From Alectoria sarmentosa (lineage: Eukaryota > Ascomycota > Lecanoromycetes > Lecanorales > Parmeliaceae): a stretch of DNA of 64,000 nt. The DNA is taken from assembly GCA_009733775.1 (NCBI GenBank), contig WOGZ01000017.1:1-64000 (forward strand). Direction: 5' to 3'. A program made the position numbers and the translations under genes. Of this stretch, positions 1 through 9,824 are shown piece after piece. Numbering within the stretch: the first letter of the stretch is position 1; every line of letters begins with the position of its first letter. The notes under the pieces were generated by a model. The model made no database searches. It saw only the letters and a list, made by a program, of their open reading frames with translations, and was not told the origin of the DNA.

Positions 1-306
1 TATTAAATTAAATAATCGTATACGTTTTATATAAAATATGCGTTATTATAACGTTATCTTTTATAAAATTTTATAAAAGTTGCAAAATTTAAATTTAATT
101 AAATTAATTTCGCAATTATCTCGTTAATAAAAGTGTTTAATAAATATATATTTATTTAACATATCTTAAAATTTTCTTTTAATTTTTAAAAATTAATTTT
201 ATTACACAATTTAATCATTAAATTCAATAATAACATTACGTTTTTATATATATTTATTTATTTACGCTTACTTAACGATATAAATAATACGTTTTATAAT
301 TTTAAT
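1..306 (+). repeat. 5' LTR copy of element A (truncated by window edge)
   Basis: Bases 1-306 align nearly colinearly with 6866-7173, for example the shared stretches around 14-30 and 6879-6895, and the shared ACACAATTTA block and ATTTATTTATTTACG block further in. Two direct copies 6.9 kb apart flanking gag-pol traces define the LTRs of one element. The left end lies outside the window, so full LTR length and target duplication cannot be read here. Confidence 0.85.
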
Positions 307-1394
307 CTCTTAAATTTTTCGAAAAAAAAAGATTTAATATCGTTGCGATATCGATTTCATTTGAGAATTAAATGTTTAAAATTAAAAATAATTAAAATAA
401 GCGTTTAAATAACGTTAACGAGTTTCGAAAACTTATTTTTGAAAAAAAAATTAATTTGAAAAAACGTCTTAAACGTATTAAGAAAAAAAATCGTCGTTTT
501 TAATAAAAACGCGAATTTTTTATATTAAAAGCTCGCAATAATAAGCTTTGCAATAAAAATTCGCAAAATATTATTAAAAAAAAAACGTTAATAATTACGT
601 TTATAATTTCATTTATAATCGAAATGTTAATAATTATATTCGCCATTTCATTTTTAACGAAGATATTTATTTTTAAAATTAAAATTATTCGTTTTAAGAA
701 ATTGAAATTTTATTAAAATAAAAATGAAAAAAAATATATACGTTAATTTCGCGATACGAAAATTTCTTTTATCGAAATTTTTAAATATTTTATTATCGAT
801 ATTTCAAAAATTATTTATTATATAAAATTTTTAAAAAATAATGTTAATAATTAATAATATATCGAATATAAAAAGAAAAGTTTTATCGATATGATATATA
901 AAAGTTTTAAATATTTTTTATTTAATTTTATCGTCGATTCGATTAATCGCCGTTTACTCGCTTATAAAAAATGAAAAAAAAATTAAATAAAAATTTAATC
1001 AAAAAATCATGATTTTTAAAACATATTTAAAAAAATTAAAAATTCATTTATCATTTTTAATAAAAAAATATAAAATCAATTTTTTTTTGCGAAGCTTCAA
1101 TTTACGTTAAAGAATTAAATTTTAAATAATAATAATATGTTTAAATAACGTGAGAAATTTTTTATTATAATTATTATATATAAACGAATTTTTAAACGCG
1201 TGCGCGAAGAAAACGATCGCGATTCGAATTTTAAATCTTTCGAGAATAAAAATGCAAAAGCTTTATTTTTGAATTTTTGAATTTCGAAATTTAATAAATT
1301 TAATCGTGACGATAATGTTAAAATCTCGCACATTTATAAAAATAACGAAAATATACGAAAAAACGAATTCGAAATCGAATATAAAAATTTTATT

Positions 1395-1436
1395 TGTTTT
1401 CATTATGATAAAAAAGATCATATCAAATTTAATTGT
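1395..1436 (+). pseudogene. gag zinc-knuckle remnant (element A)
   Basis: The frame starting at 1395 reads CFHYDKKDHIKFNC, which has the spacing of a retroviral CCHC knuckle, C-x2-C-x4-H-x4-C, with the second Cys replaced by Tyr (TGT to TAT) and the usual Gly positions replaced by Lys/Asp. All are G-to-A changes expected from RIP. Zinc knuckles of Gag bind the element's RNA. The rest of gag, roughly 310-1560, is too decayed to delimit. The knuckle frame differs from the pol frame that starts further on, so gag and pol were probably in separate frames or one indel lies between them. Confidence 0.75.
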
Positions 1437-2242
1437 TTAAATAAAAATAAATCGATTATTTATGTCGTCGTTATTATAATAAAAAACGATTCGATTTCGC
1501 AATCGTTTTAAAAGCGAAATCGAAAAAACGAAAAATAAAAATCATTTTTTTTATTATTACGAAAGGGTGAATTATAATTTAAAATAAATCGAAATAATTC
1601 GTTATTTTATTTAATTTTAAAATTTATATTAATTTAATATTATAAACATTTATAATTTAATGAAATTTATAATTTTATAATAACGTTATTTTATTAACGT
1701 CGAAAACGTTAAACGATTAAAGCATATATTGTTATAACGTTTATATATTAAATTATTAATTAATTAATAATTAAAATCAAAATAAATAATATAAAACATT
1801 ATTTTATATTATTAATTAAAAAGATTTTAACGTCGTTTTAAATATGTTTATTTTGAATTAATTGTATATACTATTTAATTTTAAAACGATATAATAAAGA
1901 TTTAAATTGAAAAACTTAATTAATTTGTTACGAATATTAATAAAAAACTTAATGTGTTCGTAATTATATATACTGCGACGACGCGAAACGAAAAAAAAAA
2001 ATGTATTTGATTTGAAGGTTTTTAAAGAACTATTAAAATATAAAAACGTTTTTTTTAAAAAAAAGATTAACGTCTTATTTATATTTAAATAAAAAGATTA
2101 TATTATTAAAAGTGAAAATGATAAAAAATCATTATATAAGCTTTTATATAACTTATTTTAAACGAAATTATCAAAATTATAACAATATTTAAAAAGTGTT
2201 TTTCATAAAAATTAAATTCGACATTCGACTTTTTTCGTAAAA

Positions 2243-3412
2243 ATGTCGATTTTATTTATATTTAAAAAGAACGGCGAATTGCGTTTATATATAAATTATA
2301 AAAAATTAAATGCGATGATTATCAAAAATCGATATTTATTATCTTTAATTACGAAAACGTTAAATCGCTTATACGACGTTAAGGTTTTTATAAAATTAAA
2401 TTTAAAAAATGTTTATTATAATATTCGAATTAAAAAAAACGATAAATAAAAAATTGCGTTTTGAATTCGTTATAATTATTTCGAATATTTAATTATATTT
2501 TTTAAATTAATTAATGTTTCGATTACATTTTAAATATATATTAATAAAATCTTTATCGATTTAATAAATATTATTTATATAATATACTTAAATAATATTT
2601 TAATTTATAATGTTAATATATTAAAATATTAATAATACGTTAAATAAATATTTAAGTAATTATATTAATTTCAATTATATATTAATTTAAAAAAATATCA
2701 ATTTTATATTAAATAAATTAAAATTTTAAAATTTATCGTATTTATTAAAAGCGTTACGATAAATTAAAAGCGAATAATAATTATTAAAAATTGATTTAAA
2801 GCAAAAAGTTATTAAAAAATGTAGGTCTTTTTAGGCTTTGCAAATTTTAATTAACGATTTATTTATAATTATTTTACTATAATTGCGTTATTAATCGATT
2901 TATTAAAAAATAATAAAAATAATAAAAAGTTTAAATTTTTTATATAATTCGAAAACGTTGAAAAAGCGTTTTTATAATTAAAACGCATTTTTTCGAAAAC
3001 GTTATTTTTGCGTTATTATAATTTAAAAACGAAATTATATATAAAAATTAATATCTTTAATTTTGATTTTAAAATTATATTTATTTAATAAAATGAGCAT
3101 AAATATTAACGTTTCGTTATTTTCTAATTTCGAAAAATGATTTTTATTAAATAAAATTATGAAATTTATAATCAAAAATTATTCATTATTATAATAATAA
3201 TAAAATAATAACGATATTATTTAAAAAATAATATTTATTATATTAAAATATAAATCGATTTTAATAATCTTAAAAAATTTCTTAAATAAAAAAAGTTTAA
3301 TTTTAAACAAATTCGATGAATTTTAAAATTAATTATTTATGATTTTGAAATTTTTCATCGAATTGAAAAATTGAATTTTATTAATGCGTTATCGCGACGT
3401 CTTGATTATAAA
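2243..3412 (+). pseudogene. Ty3/gypsy reverse transcriptase and RNase H remnant (element A)
   Basis: The opening codons read a decayed Ty3/gypsy RT (…KKNGELRLYINYKKLNA…, then …IKLNLKNVYYNIRIKKNDK). The same frame continues with stops to IYLNNILIY at about 2582-2608, where family elements have YLDDILIY; both catalytic Asp codons are now Asn. RNase H follows in the same frame: FENVEKAF at about 2948, RKMIFIK and NYEIYNQKL at about 3130-3180, DFNNLKKFL near 3255, and NALSRRLDY at 3383-3409. From 2243 to 3409 no frameshift is needed; only substitutions break the protein. The element cannot code for an active enzyme. Confidence 0.88.
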
Positions 3413-3783
3413 AAAACATCGTCGTTAAATATTAAATTATTGTTAACATTTTAAAATAAGTTTACGTTTTGAATTAACGAGAAATTATTTCAAGAAAATA
3501 AAAAATAATCGTTATAATGACGTTTACAATTTAAATTATAAATGTTTAAATAATTATTTCAAAAAGAAAAATTAAAGTCGCATTTAAAACTGCGTATAAA
3601 AAATTATATTAATTAATAAAGAAATTAACTCGAGAATTGCAATTTCATAATAATTAAATGCGTTTATTTCGTATTAATTTCGATGCGTTATCGAGACGAC
3701 GTTAAAAATATAATAAAAAATAAACTTTTAATTTTAAAAAATTATTGCGATATAATAATCGTTTTTATATTTTTAAAAATACT

Positions 3784-5062
3784 GTTATTAAAAAAGAGCT
3801 TATTAATCGTTATTATAATAATTTATTATTTAAACATTTTCACGTTGTGAAAACGCATAAATTTTTTATTTAAAAATATTATTAAAACGAATTCTTAAAA
3901 AAGATCATAAAATATATAAAAATTTATAATATATATTAACGAATAAAATCGTCGCGATATTGATTATATAATGAACTTAATTCGCTTCTCATTATCACGA
4001 AATTATAAAAAGAATTTTTTATAAATTTCATTATAATTTTATTATTAAGTAAATTTAAAAACGTTATATATAACGTTATTTTAGTAATAATAAATCGATT
4101 CACGAAAATAATTAAGTATTTATTTATAAAAATTACGATCGATGTCGTTACGCTAACGAAAATTTTTTATAATAAAATAATATATTATTATAATATGTTA
4201 AATGATATCGTCAATAATCAAGATTTTATATTTATTAATAATTTTTGATTAATCGTCTACTTTTATTTTAAAATCAAATAACATTTAAACATCATCTTTT
4301 ATTCACAAATCGATAAATAAATTAAATAATAAAATTGAATATTAAAGCATTTTTTGCGTATATTTGTTAATAATAAATAAACGAATTAAATTAAATTATT
4401 ATTTGTGACAAAATTTATATATATAAATAATTAACATTTTTTTATCGAAACGATATCGTTTTTTTTAATATATAATTATCATTTTAAAATTTAATAAAAA
4501 ATCGAAAACGATTTCGTTAAAAAAAAATTCGTTATAAATAATAAAATAAAAAGATTATAAACATTATAAAATGAAATTGCGAATCGCCTTTAAAACGTTA
4601 TTATAATTTAAATTAAATAATATAATAAATCGCATTAATCTCAAAATTGTAAAATAAACGATTTAATAATGTTAATAATTAAAAATTTCAAATAAAAACG
4701 TTTAAACAAAAAGGTATCTCATAAATTCATAAAAAGAATTCGAATCACGAATAAAATAAACGCATAAACGTATCGATTATTATTGTTTTTTTTTTATAAA
4801 ATTTATAACATTATTCATATATCGTTATTTAAATTTTATCATTATCGCGAATGCGCGAATGAAATGAATGTTTTATTTATACAAATTTTTGATCTTATCG
4901 ATAACGATGAAATGTGAGAAATTAAAAAAATTATCGATAAAATAAAAAATAAAAAAAGCGTTTAATATAAAATTAAATGAATTAATTAAAATAATAAATA
5001 TAATTAATGAATATTAAATAAAAATATTTTAAATGTTAACGATTTAATCGATGCTTTTAATG
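3784..5062 (+). pseudogene. Chromoviral integrase with chromodomain, remnant (element A)
   Basis: One frame carries, in order, the integrase zinc-binding region (VIKKELINRYYNNLLFKHF, HVVKTHKFF), the catalytic core beginning NRFTKIIKYL at 4093 where VDRFTK-type motifs are usual, a region resembling SDRG…FTS now NNQDFIFINNF, and a GPY/F-type C-terminal segment near 4690-4870. A chromodomain follows at 4900-5062: DNDEM-stop-EIKKIIDKIKNK, YKIK followed by a stop where Trp is usual, and NVNDLIDAFN. The frame is continuous throughout and is shifted relative to RT-RNase H by one indel. Chromodomains direct insertion toward marked heterochromatin, which identifies the element as a chromovirus. Confidence 0.86.
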
Positions 5063-5494
5063 AACAATCGAATAATAAATGAAAATAACAAAATGAAAAG
5101 CTCGATTTTAAAAAGTTTAATCAATTATATAAAATATTATCGCGCAATAAACAAAAACGACGTTATAAAACTTAAATGTTTATCGAAAATTATAATGTTT
5201 AAAAACGATGTTTTTATTATAAACGCGTTTTTAAATTTTTATAACAACGAATATATGTGTTAAAAAATAATATTATTATTTATTATTTAAATTATAAAAT
5301 ATTATAACGAAAATATATCGCATTAAAATATGTGTTATTATTATAAATATAATTCTTAAAAAAAAATTTAAAAATGTTATTAAAAAAATTATTTTAAGCT
5401 GTTTATGTTAACGTTATCGTAAAAATAAATCATTATTTAATTTTATTACGTTTTTTCGATATCTTAAATTTCGCGATCGAATATTAAATCGAGA

Positions 5495-5997
5495 ATGAAT
5501 TTTTTAAAAAGAGTCGATAATGTAATGTTATTATTATTTATAAGATCATTCGCTGAAATAGCATTCGATTTTAAATTTTTCGAAAGTTTTTTATCATTAT
5601 TCGTCAATTTTTTTTCGAATTTACGTAAATTATTGAATTTTTATTTTAAAAGTATGTTTATATTTTTTAATTCGTCGATACGCTCATTTATCGCGTTGAA
5701 TTTATATTATAAATTAATAATAATAATAAAAATAATCGAAATTATCGTTATTATGCGTCTTTATCATTTGCGTTATTAAATAATTTTTTTATCGATATGC
5801 GTTCGTGCGCGAGTAAAATTAAATGTTTAATTATAACGTTATATACGTCGCAAATTTCTTCGCATTTTATTTTAATAAATAAACGAAATCTCAACGCAGC
5901 GATCGATGTTACATTTATTTATCTTATATTTAATATAAAGAAAAAACTCATCGCGAATATAAAGATCGTTTTTTTTATAAAAATAAATTTTATATAA
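5495..5997 (-). pseudogene. Antisense reading frame between pol and 3' LTR (element A)
   Basis: Between the chromodomain and the 3' LTR the minus strand reads a charged, coiled-coil-like sequence with a single stop over about 70 codons (for example NAINERIDELKN and KFEKKLTNNDKKLSKN, about 5500-5710). An upstream piece, CEEICDVYNVIIKHLILLAHERI in a nearby frame, lies at about 5795-5870. Plus-strand frames here are open but hydrophobic, as expected for the complement of a Lys/Glu-rich protein. An antisense extra gene downstream of pol is known from some fungal Gypsy elements (BRTN of Botrytis Gypsy3, from memory). Function here is unknown and the frame is decayed. Confidence 0.4.
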
Positions 5998-6342
5998 TAA
6001 ATCGATTTTTATAAATTATTAACGATGTCGATTATTAAATAATAATAAAACAAAATAATCGATAATCAACAATTGCGATTATTGAGCGATAATAAATTTA
6101 TTGTTAATGATATTAATAATGATAATAATATTATTGTTATTGATGTTGATATTATTATTTTATTATATAAAATATTTATAAAACGTGTTAACGAAATCAT
6201 TAAACGTAAATAACGAAATTGCGATATTTATAATAATTTTGAATTTATGTTATAATGAAAAGATTATATATAAAATTAATTATAATGTTATCATTATCGC
6301 ATAATTAAATTAAACATTTATAAATAAAATAAAATAAATTAC

Positions 6343-6368
6343 AAAAAAAGAAAAATAAAAGAAAAAAA
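6343..6368 (+). other. Candidate polypurine tract of element A
   Basis: A 26-base run of A and G with one T precedes TTGGG. Polypurine tracts prime plus-strand synthesis just upstream of the 3' LTR. If real, the 3' LTR starts near 6370 and is about 800 bp long, and about 500 bp of the 5' LTR lies outside the window. Confidence 0.4.
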
Positions 6369-6865
6369 TTGGGTTTTTATATAAAAAATAACGTCGCGAT
6401 GCGATAATAAATGAATATCGAATAATAACGCGCGCCTTAATAACGTTAATGAATATATATTATTATTATGATGTTTATAAAATACGTCGCCCCTCAATTT
6501 TATTATTGTTTTTTAATATAAAAAAATCGAAATCGTTATATTTAAAATATCGTTATTAAAGGTTAAATAATCGAATGCACATAATAAAAAGAAATTTTTA
6601 TCGACTATATTACTTCATTAAAAATGTTTATGATTTAACATTTTAAAAAAATGTTATAAAGTTAATAATATAATATAATTATTGCTATTGTTTAACATTA
6701 AAAAAATTATTTTATTACGAATTATAATATTGCGTTATAAAAATAATAACGCTATAATAATTCTTTTCTCTTATTTTTCTTATAAATTTTGAAAGTTTTT
6801 TAATGAGCATTATATAAAATTCTTTTTTCAATATAAACATTTGAGAATTAAGGCTTAAAAAAAAT

Positions 6866-7173
6866 TATTAAATCAAATAATCGTATACGTTTTATATAAG
6901 ATATGCGTTATCGTAACGTTATTTTTTATGAAATTTCATAAAAATTATAAAATTTAAATTTAATTAAATTAATCTCGTAATTATTTCATTGATAAAAGTG
7001 TTTAATAAATATATGTTTATTTAACATGTTTTAAGATTTTCTTTTAATTCTTAAAGATTAATTCTGTTACACAATTTATTTATTGAATTTAATAGTGATA
7101 TTACGTTTTTTATATATATTTATTTATTTACGTTTACTTAGCGACGTAAATAATACGTTTTATAAATTTTAAT
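6866..7173 (+). repeat. 3' LTR copy of element A (part matching 1-306)
   Basis: This is the segment that aligns with the first 306 bases of the window. Similarity stops just after the shared TTTTAAT, giving the LTR right end near 7173. Differences between the two copies are mostly C/T and G/A transitions. The LTR may extend left to about 6370 if the polypurine tract call is right. Confidence 0.85.
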
Positions 7174-7229
7174 ATTATTAATTACGTTGTCACTCGAAAA
7201 CGTCTTAATGCTATAAAAATAAAGAATAT

Positions 7230-7780
7230 TATTTATTATATATAAAACGTTCTCGTTTGCATACGTGATAATTTAAATAAAACACAATTTGCGATAATCG
7301 AATAAATCAGTCGTTGTAAAAAAGATATAACGTTTAAAAAAGACGATTTCGTCTTTTTTAGCAACAAGAACATCGTTATAAATAAATCATTTAAAAAATT
7401 GAACGATAAAATGTTCGATTCATTTAAAATCGTATTCGTTATCGATTTTTTTTATAAATTGAAATTATCCAAGATTATAAGAATTTATAACGTTTTTTAT
7501 TTTAAATTTTTAAATCTCGTCGTTATTAATTTATTATTTAATTAAAAAATTCTTCTTTTAAAGTTATCATCGTCAAAAATAAAAGTAATTAATTAATTAA
7601 AAACATATTAAATTTAAAGAAATTATAAAATCGTCTTAAATATAAAATTAAATAAAAAAACGTCGATAAAGATTTCAATTAATATAACATTAATGAAAAT
7701 GAATTCGATAATTCAAAAAACGTAATAAAAGACTTTTATAAAAGATATTTAAACAAATCACGATAAAAAGATTATACATT
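7230..7780 (+). pseudogene. Second chromovirus fragment: integrase C-terminus and chromodomain (element B)
   Basis: Right after element A's LTR a different Ty3/gypsy protein is readable: RDNLNKTQFAIIE near 7268-7306, then KKDITFKKDDFVFF, SNKNIVINKSFKKLNDKMF and YNVFYFKFL (about 7318-7510). This resembles the segment with the usual GDKVWLSTKNI and IHDVFHPNLL motifs. A chromodomain tail follows, KNVDKDFN-stop-YNINE and NSKNVIKDFYKRYLNKSR (about 7656-7770). It differs from element A's own integrase end. It starts in mid-protein exactly where A's LTR ends, which suggests A inserted into B's pol. Confidence 0.8.
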
Positions 7781-9345
7781 ATTTAATTAAATTAACGACT
7801 AATTTATAAGAAGATTTTATTATTCACTTTTTCTTTTTTTTTCTTTTTTTTTTTCTCACAATCGTTATTGTTATAATGAACGATAATAATTATATATAAT
7901 TTTCGATTATTGTGCGTGCGTCTTCACGTCATTTTTTCAACGACAAAATCAATCGATATCGACGATGATAATATGTTAATTTAAGGCTTAAACGAACACG
8001 CGATCTTTATTTTTCACATTATAAACATTTTTCGAAGTCTTTTAACGACGTTTTAAGATTTCGTTATCATTATTGTTAATTTCATTCGATATTACATATA
8101 TAACAATTTATAAAAAAAGATTATTTAGAATATTATTAAAATATATGCGAATTTTAAATAAGGTTTAGCGTTTGCGACTCGATTCGATTCGAAAAATCTT
8201 ATTTAATTATATTGCTTAATTTTTGCGATTCTTTTTTCGTTCAAAATATGAAATCAAATAATATTGAACATTTAAATGTTTCGACGACGATTGTAACGTC
8301 AATTTTTCATTAAATTAAATCATTTTTAAACGCTTAAAACGATAAAATATTATAATATCGATCATGTTATAAACGAATTTTTCACGATATATTATTATCA
8401 CTATTATCGTCAACTTTTTTTAATTGAAAATAATTATTAATTAAATGTTTTAAAGACACAAGATAAGTTATAAACACATTTTTTCGATTTTTATAACGTT
8501 AAAATATCGCTTTTTAAGAGAGAGAGATAATGTTATAAGCGTACTTTACATTTTTAATAAAATTAACTTCTCTTTAATATCACATTTCTTTGATATTATT
8601 CGATTAAATTTAGCGTAACTTAATAAAGACATTTGTTTTTATATAAATGTTTTTTTTTATATATATACTTTCTTCTCACTTAGTTATCTTATTTAATACA
8701 TTTATATAATATAATTTTATATTAATTTTAATATGAATAAAGTTAATAACGAATATAATAATATACGCGAGACAATTATTAATAAAAAATTGAAATTGTA
8801 AATTATTATATTTAATAAATATATTATTACGAACGAAATTCTTTATAATATTTCTCGTTTATAAATATTTAAATAACTTTTTAAATAAATTATTTCTTTT
8901 TTTAATCTTTTTATAAAAAAAAAGAAAAAAAATCTTAATAATTGATAATTTCAAAATATTTAATCTCGAATTCAACGATTAATTTAACGAAGTTTTAAAT
9001 ATAAATTAAATGTTTTTTACGAAATATAATAACGATATAAAATTTTGCAATGCAATTATAATAATCGATTCAATAATTTTCTTATTTTAACAATTTTTTA
9101 AAAGACGATAACGACGAGTATATTAAATATAATAACGATAATATACGATTTAAATAACAATGCGATAATGAAATACGATAAAAAAAATGTAATAAAAAAA
9201 CTTAATATAAATAAACGAGTATATTTAAATGAATGCGTTAACGATATATATAACTTCAATTATTATAAAAATATTATAACTTTAAAAAAAATGAAAGCGA
9301 ATAAAGATTTATTTTTTAATGTAATATAAATATATATATCGCTTC

Positions 9346-9824
9346 ATTATAACACGTGTCTCTTGTTATGATCACTATTCTAGCACATTTCTTATAAGGG
9401 CCGGCCATGAGTCATGGTTACTGGTCCCTGACTCCCTATACGACTCATTTACCCACAGTCCCACTGTAGCGAGAAGACCAAAGTAAATGAGAAGTTGATG
9501 GCACCTTCGGTTCGTGCTGACGATGCGGAGTCAAAGATACCAAATATCTATTGATAGCACTGTGGGTCAGAAGCAGGACGTGGATGCAGTTAGGGATCTC
9601 ACTGTCCGTGCTCTATGTGCGTCTACTTTCAAATGTACATAGCCCAAAGAAACTTTCAGTCCTTCTTGCCCTTCCCGCCCTCTGTACCCAGTAGAGTCGC
9701 CTCAGATGAGTCTGCAGTGGAGATGACATGGAACGAAAAGTCAACTTCCCCGACCAATGCTTTGACATTGCTGTGATCGCTATGTCAGCAAATTGTAATG
9801 GCGAATCGACCTCAGGAAGTAAAC
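9346..9824. other. Intergenic, boundary of AT-rich block
   Basis: Normal-composition DNA starting just after the AT-rich block and lying downstream of the exporter gene's stop codon at 9825. It presumably contains that gene's 3' UTR. I see no gene or repeat in it. Confidence 0.6.

Larger units (their letters stand above)
1..9345. repeat. AT-rich, RIP-mutated transposon block
   Basis: The whole stretch is very AT-rich and ends abruptly near 9345, where base composition becomes normal within about 50 bp. Recognisable retrotransposon protein traces run through it, but every reading frame is full of stops. Most remaining cytosines are in CpG, as expected after repeat-induced point mutation (RIP) has converted cytosines in other contexts. 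No intact cellular gene is visible. Named sub-features are listed separately. The part from about 7790 to 9345 has no protein trace I can recognise; it includes a pyrimidine run at 7824-7860. Confidence 0.93.

Noticed and set aside
1115..1333. Small gene on the minus strand inside the AT-rich block
   Set aside because: Random open stretch in RIP-mutated DNA; the + strand of this area belongs to the decayed gag.
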